DNA of 62,894 nucleotides, taken from assembly GCA_938040655.1 (NCBI GenBank), contig CALHZK010000004.1, positions 1 to 62,894 on the forward strand, read 5' to 3'. A model generated the notes under the pieces. The model did not search any database, was not told the DNA's origin, and saw only the letters and a program-made list of their open reading frames with translations. A program made the translations under genes and the position numbers. Source of the DNA: an uncultured Candidatus Saccharibacteria bacterium (GTDB lineage Bacteria > Patescibacteriota > Saccharimonadia > Saccharimonadales > Saccharimonadaceae). Positions 17,515 through 25,366 of this stretch are shown here, piece by piece (within the stretch, counting starts at the first letter, position 1; each line of letters begins with the position of its first letter).

Positions 17515-19935
17515 TCAAAATCGTGGCGGCAATTCTCTGACATACATATTGCGGATAGCACCGGTGGCGACTGCATGAGCTTGACCCCAGAAATAACTGT
17601 CGTAGCGTAGATTGATAATTTCTGCTGGCGTACCCCGGTGGCTACCGGTAGCCTGCTCAGCCCCAAACACCCGCCGTGGGTAGAACCGACCAGTCATCAC
17701 CGGGCCATGGAGCTGAAGCTGATTATTGCAATCCTTGACGGATAGGCCACTCAGCCAGTCGTGTGGATTATCTAGTGCACCACAAGTGCTGACCGACCCC
17801 TGTGCCGGCGTCATCAACCAGGCATCGACCGTACTGACAGATGGATCGATCACAATATGTCTTGCCCGAATAATCAACTGTGGTAATGCTGCCCAGCTCT
17901 GATACGGGCCACCGGCATACTGCAGATTACCACTGATCTTCACCGTACCACTCGCTTGGATAAGGACACTGCGGCCGGCTGGTAGATCACTTGCCTGAAG
18001 CGTCAAATTATCTGCGGTGTAGCTTCCGCTCGCCAGACTACCGACGGCCACACTACCTTGTAAACCACCCCGTGGTGAGCCGATAGTCGGTGTAGTAGCC
18101 TCCCCTTTGACCAAGTCTGTCGCATAAAAACCAAAGCGCCTGGTGTTCGCAAAAGTTAGTTGATTATACTGAGTTGCCGGGCCAACCGCCAGTCGGCCAC
18201 CTGCATCAGACGAGAGACCCGCCCCCGAGGCTGAGTCGATTTTGTGGGCCGCCAACAGCCCATACTCTCCCCATGAGCCATAGGTTGCCTGGTCTGCGAC
18301 GGTGCGACTAGTGATGATATTGCCACCCGATCGCACATCACCGCCCCACACCTGCAGTTTTGGTGTCTTGGCAATACTGGCGCAATCGACACTATAGCGG
18401 AATGTATCGTCGCTGACCGCCCCATTGTAGGGGCCAACCACTGTGGCGTAGCACAGCCGGTCACCCTTCGTGAGTTTGAGTCCACTGATATCATCTGGTA
18501 GTTTCAAGTCAGTAATATCAATGCCGCCTCGCGCAATATCGGCATCACTGTGGCGAGACAATTCCTTGCCAGTACAACCACCGGCGTCGATCGTCAGGCC
18601 TGACCGGCCACCAATTTGGCGAGCGATCTCACACGGCCAATCGTCGATCAGCTGGGCTGGGTTATTTGGGTGACGCGGCACTTTGACACCATCACCCGGC
18701 GCAATCGCAGTCGTGTCATTTCCCCGCACCACAAAACGGATCACTGCATAGTGAGCTTTTTTTGACTGAGTGAGCCCACTATTATCAATTCGCGCACTAA
18801 GACCACTGACCGATTTTTCACCCTCGGTAATCATTGCACTATACAGATTAATTGTCGGTGTCAATTCATAACTATATACCACGTCAGCACAGGCCCAGCC
18901 TGACGCACCCCAGCCGCCACCTTCACCAGCTGCAGGTGTCCAGGCAACACGCTGGCAAATCCGCTTACCGACGTCCTCTTGGGTGATCAGACGATTAGTT
19001 TGTGCATGGGGCCACATGCCATATTGCTGAAAGAATAATTGCCCAGGCCCACCACGAGCCTGTAGATTCTGCGGACCATAGGGGAGATTACGCCCAGTAG
19101 GATTACTGCCAAGTGGCACATCAGCGTGATCAATATTGATTGAGACATTACGCTCCATGGCGGTGGTCGAATTGTTCCGTAGGTCGTGGTCAAAACTCAC
19201 TCGATCACCTGGCTTGACGACGACTGACGGCTGCTGCCGACCAGAACGAGCAGTGTGATTGGTCACATACGACTGACCCTGGACCTTCCAAGGGGCCGGC
19301 TTTTTTTTGACTGTCACCGTCAGTTCCTGAAGTGCACATTTACCAGTCTTGCCGTAGGGTGTACGCGAAAAACAACGGTTGATAGTGAGGGTAATATGGC
19401 GAGTCTGCCCCGGTGGCACGTTACCAACAAATAGGTCGACCGGTGTCTCTCGCTGAGGGTGATTCACCTGCTGTGAGGTCCACACACCATGCGGTATCTT
19501 TGAGGTATCACCACGATAAATAAACGCTCCTTGTACCAATTTGGTGCCATCTTGTGTCACATCAATTCCAGTTGCCCAGGCATTCGCGCCACTGCCGCCG
19601 ATCCGTGTAGTTGAACCGCGTAGCATCAGCCGAACCACTCGTGCATCTGCATCAAGCACTGGTATGGTGTCATCAAAATAAGACGCAGTCGGCGCCGAAA
19701 GCCACAGCGCTCCGCAGTTACCCGTCTGTGGGCAAATTTCTCGCGCACTATAGCGTTCACCAGTGATATTGCGCGCATTGCGGCATGCGACCAAATGAAT
19801 TCCCTGTTGACCATCGCAATCAGCTCGGTACACAATTGCACTGACTGAGTGACCCTGCCACAGCGTCACTGCCGCCAGGCAGCCAAAAAACAGTACACTC
19901 CACAAGCCAATGAATCTAGCCTTCACCCGCACCAT
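17515..19935 (-). CDS. Large secreted protein, possible pilus-associated adhesin (806 aa)
   Basis: I do not recognise a named family. The N-terminus is a signal peptide: a basic start, a hydrophobic core at about 8-25, and a probable cut after SVSA near residue 33. The remaining 770 residues are external, with few lysines, many Gly/Thr/Asn and spaced cysteines that could form disulfides. Residues about 240-330 resemble an Ig-like or DUF11-like fold (VVKPGDRVSFDHDLRNNSTT). The C-terminal 230 residues contain short beta-repeats (SGSYTADNLTLQASDLPAGR, VLIQASGTVKISGNL) and end in RYDSYFWGQ … RELPPRF. No C-terminal anchor is visible. It overlaps the upstream small membrane gene by 20 bp and sits next to the pilus cluster, so an adhesin or pilus-tip role is plausible but unproven. 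Confidence 0.65.
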   Translation of the reverse strand: MVRVKARFIGLWSVLFFGCLAAVTLWQGHSVSAIVYRADCDGQQGIHLVACRNARNITGERYSAREICPQTGNCGALWLSAPTASYFDDTIPVLDADARVVRLMLRGSTTRIGGSGANAWATGIDVTQDGTKLVQGAFIYRGDTSKIPHGVWTSQQVNHPQRETPVDLFVGNVPPGQTRHITLTINRCFSRTPYGKTGKCALQELTVTVKKKPAPWKVQGQSYVTNHTARSGRQQPSVVVKPGDRVSFDHDLRNNSTTAMERNVSINIDHADVPLGSNPTGRNLPYGPQNLQARGGPGQLFFQQYGMWPHAQTNRLITQEDVGKRICQRVAWTPAAGEGGGWGASGWACADVVYSYELTPTINLYSAMITEGEKSVSGLSARIDNSGLTQSKKAHYAVIRFVVRGNDTTAIAPGDGVKVPRHPNNPAQLIDDWPCEIARQIGGRSGLTIDAGGCTGKELSRHSDADIARGGIDITDLKLPDDISGLKLTKGDRLCYATVVGPYNGAVSDDTFRYSVDCASIAKTPKLQVWGGDVRSGGNIITSRTVADQATYGSWGEYGLLAAHKIDSASGAGLSSDAGGRLAVGPATQYNQLTFANTRRFGFYATDLVKGEATTPTIGSPRGGLQGSVAVGSLASGSYTADNLTLQASDLPAGRSVLIQASGTVKISGNLQYAGGPYQSWAALPQLIIRARHIVIDPSVSTVDAWLMTPAQGSVSTCGALDNPHDWLSGLSVKDCNNQLQLHGPVMTGRFYPRRVFGAEQATGSHRGTPAEIINLRYDSYFWGQAHAVATGAIRNMYVRELPPRF

Positions 19936-20416
19936 CGCCTTGTGTTGTTTTGTCGGTTGAATACTTGGCTGCTTCGACTAAGCTGTCGAGTTTTGTCTTT
20001 GATAAGCCCAATGTCATAAGCGCATCAACCGGCTGCGGCTGATGCATTAATGTAGCAATGTGCTGGCGGAGAGTTTGCGCTGCTGTCACATCACCCTTGA
20101 GTGATGCTTGATGGAGCAGAATGACATTACAGACTACTTCTGACGCATAGCGTGGCCGCTGCTTTAATTTTGCTACAATCTTATCCAACGCATCTGCACC
20201 ATAGCCAGACGTTTTATTGGTGATCGCCGTATATTCCTGCACCAGCGTGCTATCGCAGACGGCTGTTTTATTGTAGAGAGCAATTGCTTGGTCGCTCGAC
20301 TTCACACCAATATAAAAATAACCGAGCAGACCAGCTATCACCAGCACACCGATACCGCCCGCGACAACACAAAGGCTTATGAGGGTGGTTCGAGTAGGTT
20401 TTGTTGGTGCGCTCAT
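19916..20416 (-). CDS. Single-helix membrane protein, partner of the large secreted protein (166 aa)
   Basis: No family is recognised. A short cytoplasmic start is followed by one membrane helix at about residues 12-35 and an external helical domain of about 130 residues with two Cys (AVCDST, VVCNVI). It overlaps the start of the 806-residue secreted protein by 20 bp, so the two are likely translated together. A TAGAAT lies 9 nt before the ATG, which may be a near-leaderless promoter. Confidence 0.6.
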   Translation of the reverse strand: MSAPTKPTRTTLISLCVVAGGIGVLVIAGLLGYFYIGVKSSDQAIALYNKTAVCDSTLVQEYTAITNKTSGYGADALDKIVAKLKQRPRYASEVVCNVILLHQASLKGDVTAAQTLRQHIATLMHQPQPVDALMTLGLSKTKLDSLVEAAKYSTDKTTQGDGAGEG

Positions 20417-20482
20417 ATATTGCTTATTCTAATACAGTTTTCTCATTCCAACAAGCACTCGGTTGCCTTTTGCTTATTTTGT

Positions 20483-20488
20483 TATAAT
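20483..20488 (+). promoter_or_regulatory. -10 box of ychF (leaderless)
   Basis: TGTTATAAT is an extended -10 whose hexamer ends 6 nt before the ATG at 20495. No close -35 match is visible. Confidence 0.7.
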
Positions 20489-20494
20489 AGCGTC

Positions 20495-21574
20495 ATGAGT
20501 TTATCTATTGGTATAGTTGGCCTGCCTAATGTTGGTAAGTCAACCACATTCAACGCCCTGACAAATAATCACATCCTGGCCGCCAATTATCCGTTCGCCA
20601 CTATCGAGCCAAATACTGGTATCGTGCCGGTGCCAGACCAGCGACTTGCTGTCCTTGCCACGATGTATGGCGCACAAAAAATTATTCCAGCAACGGTCAC
20701 GTTCGTCGACATCGCCGGGTTAGTGGCCGGCGCCTCACGCGGTGAAGGACTTGGGAATAAATTTTTGCACAATATCCGCGAGTGCCAGGCAATCGTCCAC
20801 GTGGTGCGAGCATTCGAAAACGACGATATCCTCCGCCACGACGAAGCACCTATTGACCCCCATGCTGACATCGACATTATTACGACCGAGCTACTGCTTG
20901 CCGATATCCAAACTATTGAGCAGCGCCTACCTCGCTTACAAAAAGAAGCCAAGGCAGATCCGCACAGCCGCAAAAAACTCACCTACCTCGAGCAGCTGCT
21001 TGGCGAGCTACAGCGCGGCACACCGTTATCGACACTCGACTCGCTCGATGACGAAGCAATTCACGACCTTCATTTACTGACTGCCAAGCCAGTCATCTAT
21101 GCGTTTAATGTCGACGAAGCTGGCCTGACCGATACTACCCTGCAGAATACATTAGCGCAGTTGGTTGCACCAGCTCAGTCGCTATTTATCTGCGCAAAGC
21201 TAGAAGAAGAATTGCAAGGGCTCTCAGCGACTGAAGCCAGCGAACTCCTCGCCGACTATGGTGTCACCGAGACCGGCCTAGCCAAGCTGGTCCGTACCGC
21301 CTACCATACATTGGGTTTGCAGAGTTACTTGACCGCCGGTCCAAAAGAAGTGCGCGCCTGGACCATCCACAAGGGCTGGACTGCCCCACAAGCCGCTGGT
21401 GTAATTCACTCTGACTTTGAGCGAGGGTTCATCGCTGCTCAAGTTATCAGCTACGACGAGCTAGTCAAAGCTGGGTCGGAAGCAGCTGCGCGAGCCGCTG
21501 GTAAGATTCGCACAGAGGGTAAGAATTACATCATGCAGCCAGATGATGTTGTCGAATTTCGCTTTAACGTCTGA
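20495..21574 (+). CDS. ychF: Redox/ribosome-associated GTPase/ATPase YchF
   Basis: YchF (Obg family, OLA1 relative) binds ribosomes and prefers ATP. The 359 residues start at MSLSIGIVGLPNVGKSTTFN, with Walker A intact. DIAGLVAGAS is the switch-II motif, FNVDEAGL holds the noncanonical NxxE in place of NKxD that explains ATP use, and a coiled coil plus a C-terminal TGS domain (VRAWTIHKGWTAPQAAGVIH … DDVVEFRFNV) complete the family plan. The reading frame extends upstream to 20288, but the -10 at 20483 and the family start place the true start at 20495. An intrinsic terminator follows. Confidence 0.96.
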   Translation: MSLSIGIVGLPNVGKSTTFNALTNNHILAANYPFATIEPNTGIVPVPDQRLAVLATMYGAQKIIPATVTFVDIAGLVAGASRGEGLGNKFLHNIRECQAIVHVVRAFENDDILRHDEAPIDPHADIDIITTELLLADIQTIEQRLPRLQKEAKADPHSRKKLTYLEQLLGELQRGTPLSTLDSLDDEAIHDLHLLTAKPVIYAFNVDEAGLTDTTLQNTLAQLVAPAQSLFICAKLEEELQGLSATEASELLADYGVTETGLAKLVRTAYHTLGLQSYLTAGPKEVRAWTIHKGWTAPQAAGVIHSDFERGFIAAQVISYDELVKAGSEAAARAAGKIRTEGKNYIMQPDDVVEFRFNV

Positions 21575-21610
21575 TCGCTATCCGACCTGACTCGTGTAGT
21601 CTCTACAACA

Positions 21611-21643
21611 AAAAACAATGTCCGTGTCGGCATTGTTTTTTTG
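21611..21643 (+). terminator. Intrinsic terminator of ychF
   Basis: AAAAACAATG (21611-21620) pairs with CATTGTTTTT (21631-21640), with an inner CCG/CGG extension across a bulge, followed by more T. Because A-rich and T-rich arms flank it, it could act on both strands. Confidence 0.88.
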
Positions 21644-21867
21644 TTGTTGTAGTATTTTTATACAGCTGAACAAAAAGCTTATGCATATAATTATTCCCTG
21701 TACCTACAATTTTTATAGCAAAAAAGACAACGACTACCTCTGTAATCTGCTTGTTGTATGGTACACGACATTTTTTCGTGAACTCATTTATTGCTCTTTA
21801 TACAACGTATGCCGCCACGGTCGGTGGCGGCAAATATTGTTGTCATCATGACATCTTTATCTAGCAA
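21644..21867. other. AT-rich intergenic region with two hairpins
   Basis: No convincing gene is seen. A hairpin CACGA/TCGTG surrounds a T-rich loop near 21766-21782. A perfect 9-bp stem TGCCGCCAC (21810-21818) / GTGGCGGCA (21824-21832) lies 36 nt beyond the tlyA stop. The latter may mark the end of the tlyA transcript although the T run is poor. A plus-strand frame across the region has no start signals and a composition unlike the neighbours. An extended -10-like ATATAAT near 21681 leaves room for a short RNA; this is speculative. Confidence 0.4.
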
Positions 21868-22614
21868 TTATCTCTCTCGGTATGAAGCACGCCGCAATTT
21901 GTAGAAGCGCTCAAGATTACCTTTTGCGCCAGCAACACGGCTATCTTGCTTAGCCAAGACGACAAAGTAGCGCCGAGCCCATTCCTCAAAATGAGTCAAA
22001 ATACGACGACGTATTGTGTCGTTTTTGATGACACCTTTGTGGGCAACCTGGCGCCCAGCTTCAAACTGCGGCTTCACCATAGCGACCAAAATTGTCTGCG
22101 GCTGCATCAAATTTTTTGCAACATGCGGCAAGATATCACGCAAAGAAATAAACGACACATCGCCAACAATTAGGTCAATACTATCGTCTGTATAAAAATG
22201 ACGTATGTCAGTTTTTTCGTGAAGTTCAATCCTTGCGTGTCCGCGCAGTCGCGGGTGTAATTGGTCCGTGCCGACGTCTACAGCAATCACTTTTTTGGCA
22301 CCATGACGTAACGCATAGTCGGTAAAACCGCCGGTACTCGAGCCGATATCAAGCACCACCTTGCCATCAAATTGTACATCTAGTGCAGCCGCCACGCTTG
22401 CTAATTTTCGACCCGCCCGAGACACATAATTCTCAGTGCGACTAAGTGTAATCCGGTCATCCGGCGTGACTAAAAAACCCGGCTTTTGTACCGGCTGTGC
22501 GTTGACAAACACATCGCCAAGTTTGATCATACTTTCTGCTTGCGAGCGACTCGGCGCGAGGCCGCGAGCCACTATTACTTTATCTAAACGTTGCCGTACA
22601 GTACTTTGTATCAT
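21868..22614 (-). CDS. tlyA: TlyA-family rRNA (cytidine-2'-O-) methyltransferase
   Basis: TlyA methylates the ribose of rRNA cytidines and is often labelled hemolysin. The 248 residues have an N-terminal S4 RNA-binding domain (RLDKVIVARGLAPSRSQAES … GDVFVNA), the linker NYVSRAGRKL, and a Rossmann methyltransferase domain with VLDIGSSTGGFTDYAL for SAM binding. The catalytic tetrad region includes DVSFISL and MVKPQFEAG. The frame continues upstream to 22764, but the start at 22614 fits the family and is 6 nt from a TATAAT, so the mRNA is leaderless. Confidence 0.92.
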   Translation of the reverse strand: MIQSTVRQRLDKVIVARGLAPSRSQAESMIKLGDVFVNAQPVQKPGFLVTPDDRITLSRTENYVSRAGRKLASVAAALDVQFDGKVVLDIGSSTGGFTDYALRHGAKKVIAVDVGTDQLHPRLRGHARIELHEKTDIRHFYTDDSIDLIVGDVSFISLRDILPHVAKNLMQPQTILVAMVKPQFEAGRQVAHKGVIKNDTIRRRILTHFEEWARRYFVVLAKQDSRVAGAKGNLERFYKLRRASYRER

Positions 22615-22620
22615 TGGTCT

Positions 22621-22626
22621 ATTATA
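22621..22626 (-). promoter_or_regulatory. -10 box of tlyA (leaderless)
   Basis: Minus-strand TATAAT ends 6 nt before the ATG at 22614. Confidence 0.65.
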
Positions 22627-22646
22627 ATATAGCTTTGCTGACGAAT

Positions 22647-22671
22647 ACACCGCCAGGGTGTCTGGCGGTGT
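22647..22671 (-). terminator. Hairpin downstream of efp
   Basis: A perfect 10-bp stem ACACCGCCAG (22647-22656) / CTGGCGGTGT (22662-22671) with a 5-nt loop lies 38 nt after the efp stop and just before the tlyA promoter. The following minus-strand sequence is only weakly T-rich. Confidence 0.65.
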
Positions 22672-22708
22672 GTAGCTGAGTCTGTATGTGTGCGGTGAAT
22701 GATAAGAA

Positions 22709-23269
22709 CTACTTTTTGCGTTCGCGGTACTCGCCGGTCGCAGTATCGACACTGACGATATCACCCTGCTTGATGAAGGCTGGCACCTTTATCACCAAGC
22801 CGGTTTCGAGCGTGGCATCCTTCAGCACACTTGAAGTGGTGTCACCTTTGACAACCGCTTCTGTATAGGTAACCGTGAGGTATAGATTTTTTGGTAGCTC
22901 AACATTGATGACCCGCCCATCAAATAATTGCAGGCTGACCTCATTGCCTTCTTTCAGATAGCTACTGGCAGCATCGACGATATCGCTTGATAATTCAAAC
23001 TGCTCAAAAGTAACCGGGTCCATAAAGTAAAAGGTGTCACCATCGTTATACAAGTATTGAACCGTCTTGTTGGTGACATCGGCTGGTTCAATTTTGTCTT
23101 GGCCTTTGAAGGTCTTGGGAATAACACTGCCATCGAGTAGGTTCTTGAGCTTCACGTTGACGATCGAACCACCTCGCCCCATGACCTTCTGGCCATACTC
23201 GACAACCCGGTATGGTTTTCCATCGATCTGGCAGACTGTTCCTTTTTTTAAATCAGTTGGTTGATACAT
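22709..23269 (-). CDS. efp: Translation elongation factor P
   Basis: EF-P rescues ribosomes stalled at polyproline. The 186 residues show the three beta-barrel plan: KOW-like N-domain (LKKGTVCQIDGKPYRVVEY), the central OB domain (LYNDGDTFYFMDPVTFEQ) and the C-terminal OB domain with the signature KVPAFIKQGDIVSVDTATGEYRER. The loop that reaches the peptidyl-transferase centre reads VMGRGGS, so the tip residue is R32, not Lys. The start at 23269 has AAAGGAG 8 nt upstream; an upstream in-frame extension reads through the terminator of rpsR and is not used. Confidence 0.95.
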   Translation of the reverse strand: MYQPTDLKKGTVCQIDGKPYRVVEYGQKVMGRGGSIVNVKLKNLLDGSVIPKTFKGQDKIEPADVTNKTVQYLYNDGDTFYFMDPVTFEQFELSSDIVDAASSYLKEGNEVSLQLFDGRVINVELPKNLYLTVTYTEAVVKGDTTSSVLKDATLETGLVIKVPAFIKQGDIVSVDTATGEYRERKK

Positions 23270-23290
23270 AAATTTTGCTCCTTTGCTGAA

Positions 23291-23331
23291 GAAAGCCCCA
23301 TCGCTACTCTGCTGCATGCGACGGGGCTTTC
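23291..23331 (-). terminator. Intrinsic terminator after rpsR
   Basis: GAAAGCCCC (23291-23299) pairs with GGGGCTTTC (23323-23331), with an inner TCGC/GCGA extension after one mismatch. It separates the rpsF-ssb-rpsR unit from efp. Confidence 0.8.
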
Positions 23332-23350
23332 ATGCGTGTAGTTTTATTTA

Positions 23351-23551
23351 TCAATTGTGTGTGACAAATGGTAGCAGTGCCAAATGACGAGCTCGCTTAA
23401 TTTCGACCGCCAGTCGGCGCTGTTGCTTGGCGCTCAGGCCAGTCTTGCTCATCGATTCAATCTGACCGTAGTCATTGATAAATCGCTGCAGCGTTTTGAC
23501 ATCTTTGTAGCTAAAGACGGTCGGGGTGTTTCGCTTTAATCGTTTTGCCAT
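23351..23551 (-). CDS. rpsR: Ribosomal protein bS18
   Basis: The 66-residue protein has the bS18 core YKDVKTLQRFINDYGQI … GLSAKQQRRLAVEIKRARHLALLPF. It is a 30S protein that binds bS6 on the platform. The N-terminal cysteine cluster present in some homologues is absent. It is the third gene of the conserved rpsF-ssb-rpsR unit and lies 18 nt after ssb, followed by a terminator. Confidence 0.96.
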   Translation of the reverse strand: MAKRLKRNTPTVFSYKDVKTLQRFINDYGQIESMSKTGLSAKQQRRLAVEIKRARHLALLPFVTHN

Positions 23552-23569
23552 TGTATAGTCTCTCCTTCG

Positions 23570-24001
23570 TTAAAATGGAATCTCGCTCAAATCGATTGGT
23601 TTATCATCGATCTGCACAGATGGTTCCGGTGGTTGGTTGGTCGTAGTTGATGTAGGACGGTCACCGCCTTGGTTGGTCGTCGATGGGCCATCCAAAAATG
23701 TGACGTCTGTGGCAGTCACTTCAATCCGTGAGCGGCGCTTACCAGTTTCTTTGTCATCCCAGCTATCCTGACGGAGGCGCCCCTGTACCAAAACGCGCCG
23801 GCCTTTCGAAAGATATTGCATCACCAGCTCACCAAGCTTCTCCCACGCCGTGACATCGAAAAAGTCGGCTTGATCATCTTGGCCAGCCCGATCAACAGCA
23901 ATGCCAAAACTGACAACGGTTCGCCCTGATGGCGTAGTCCGCTGATCTGGATCGCGAGTGAGCCGACCCAGCAAAATAACTTGATTGATACTTCGTGCCA
24001 T
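23570..24001 (-). CDS. ssb: Single-stranded DNA-binding protein
   Basis: SSB coats single-stranded DNA during replication and repair. The 143 residues start MARSINQVILLGRLTRDPDQ, contain the OB-fold core (FDVTAWEKLGELVMQYLSKG, VLVQGRLRQDSW), a flexible Thr/Pro/Gln linker and the acidic partner-binding tip DLSEIPF. The start at 24001 has AAGGAGGG upstream; the longer frame to 24079 is the shadow of the rpsF end. It lies between rpsF and rpsR. Confidence 0.96.
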   Translation of the reverse strand: MARSINQVILLGRLTRDPDQRTTPSGRTVVSFGIAVDRAGQDDQADFFDVTAWEKLGELVMQYLSKGRRVLVQGRLRQDSWDDKETGKRRSRIEVTATDVTFLDGPSTTNQGGDRPTSTTTNQPPEPSVQIDDKPIDLSEIPF

Positions 24002-24029
24002 TTCAGATACCCTCCTTGGTTTACTTACA

Positions 24030-24389
24030 TTAGGCTGACTCGCCGCTCTCGCTGGCTGCTGCCTTTGCCTCACGCTCACGCTGCTCAGCCAGTGCCTGAC
24101 GAGTCTTTTCGTCCGTCTTCACCAACAGGTAGCGCAAGACTTCTTCTGTGATGTTGAGGACGTTTGAGATCCGCAGCGGCGCGCTACTTGGCAGCTTGAC
24201 ATCAAAGCTGACATAGACCGCAAAGTCTTGCCGCTTAATCTGGTAGGCGAGTTTTTTCTTGCCCCAGTTGTCTTCCTTGGTGATTTCTCCACCACTTTCG
24301 GTGACCAGCGACCGGACCTTAGCGAGCGCTGTGTCTAAATTGGCCTCTGCATCCGGGTGGATGAGAACCGTCAGTTCGTATTCGTTCAT
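24030..24389 (-). CDS. rpsF: Ribosomal protein bS6
   Basis: The 119 residues begin MNEYELTVLIHPDAEANLD and include ITKEDNWGKKKLAYQIKRQD, the conserved bS6 core, with an Ala/Glu-rich tail. It pairs with bS18 in the 30S platform. AAAGGAGG lies 5 nt before the ATG. It leads the rpsF-ssb-rpsR unit, with a leader of roughly 60-90 nt in which bS6-bS18 autoregulation, known in other bacteria, could act; I did not identify the conserved RNA motif. Confidence 0.96.
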   Translation of the reverse strand: MNEYELTVLIHPDAEANLDTALAKVRSLVTESGGEITKEDNWGKKKLAYQIKRQDFAVYVSFDVKLPSSAPLRISNVLNITEEVLRYLLVKTDEKTRQALAEQREREAKAAASESGESA

Positions 24390-24524
24390 GTTTCCTCCTT
24401 TGGAATCCGCGAACGGATGTTTGTGCTATCTCACACAAACTTAGGGTTATTATCCTTTTGCACTATACTGTAATCAGCCGAAAAAGTCCAGTTTTCCACA
24501 ACAGCCACTCTGTCGCCATCGTGC

Positions 24525-24530
24525 TACAAT
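24525..24530 (+). promoter_or_regulatory. -10 box of pheA (near-leaderless)
   Basis: TGCTACAAT, an extended -10, ends 9 nt before the ATG at 24540. No clear -35. Confidence 0.6.
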
Positions 24531-24539
24531 GAAGCCTAT

Positions 24540-25349
24540 ATGCGTGTTGCAACCCAAGGACAAGCCGGCTCATTTCACCATCAGGCTGCTCAGCAGTGGT
24601 ATGGTGACGACGTGGTCATCATCCCCTGCGCCACGTTTAGTGATACCTTTCGTGCCTATGCCGATCGGCGAGCCGACGCGATTATTGTGGCGGTTGAGAA
24701 TACTATCTACGGCACGATCAATGAGACCTACCGCTACATCGAAACCTGTACTGCGCCGATCACCGGCGAAGTGACACTGACGATTGAGCAGATGCTGATC
24801 ACCCAGCCAGACACCCAGCTCAGCGATATCAGCGAAGTCTATTCTCACCCAGTTGCCCTATCACAGTGCCGCCAGTTCTTGCAAGAATTTCTCCCCCACG
24901 CTGCAAGCATTGAATATTTTGACACCGCCGGCGCCGTCGAGCGAGTCAAGCAGTGCGGCTCACGCCGTATCGCTGCCATCGCCAGCCGCGCTGCCGCCAA
25001 GCTCCACCACCTGCCGATCAATAAACGGTCTATCCAGGATAGCCGCGACAACCTGACGCGCTTTTTGGTGCTTGACCCATCACACATCGTCACCGATCCA
25101 AACCGGGCGACGTTGGTCGCGACCGCCGCTCATCAGCCAGGTGGTTTGTTGGATATTTTGCAGGTGTTTGCCACGCAGCAGATCAACATCATCAATTTGC
25201 AGTCGCAGCCAATTGTCAACCAGCCATGGAATTATAAGTTCTTCATCACCGTCGATGCCGCCGGTCCATCGCTCCAGCGAGCGGTGCAATTGATACGCTC
25301 AGCCGGCCGCCAGATCACTCTGCTAGGCCAATACCGCGCAGCCGCGTAG
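24540..25349 (+). CDS. pheA: Prephenate dehydratase with C-terminal ACT domain
   Basis: This enzyme converts prephenate to phenylpyruvate in phenylalanine synthesis. The 269 residues show the PDT domain (RVATQGQAGSFHHQAAQQWY at the start, IVAVENTIYGTINETY for the usual ENSxxG, and DNLTRFLVL with the catalytic TRF) and an ACT domain from about 185 (GGLLDILQVFATQQINIINL). The regulatory ESRP motif is replaced by LQSQP and the ENS by ENT, so feedback control may be altered. No other aromatic-pathway gene is in the window. It is a single-gene unit convergent with ftsK. Confidence 0.85.
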   Translation: MRVATQGQAGSFHHQAAQQWYGDDVVIIPCATFSDTFRAYADRRADAIIVAVENTIYGTINETYRYIETCTAPITGEVTLTIEQMLITQPDTQLSDISEVYSHPVALSQCRQFLQEFLPHAASIEYFDTAGAVERVKQCGSRRIAAIASRAAAKLHHLPINKRSIQDSRDNLTRFLVLDPSHIVTDPNRATLVATAAHQPGGLLDILQVFATQQINIINLQSQPIVNQPWNYKFFITVDAAGPSLQRAVQLIRSAGRQITLLGQYRAAA

Positions 25350-25366
25350 GGCTGCCACAACCTGAT

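Noticed and set aside
21618..21851. 77-residue plus-strand frame after ychF
   Set aside because: It starts inside the ychF terminator, has no ribosome-binding site and an odd Cys/Ile/Tyr-rich composition; read as noncoding.
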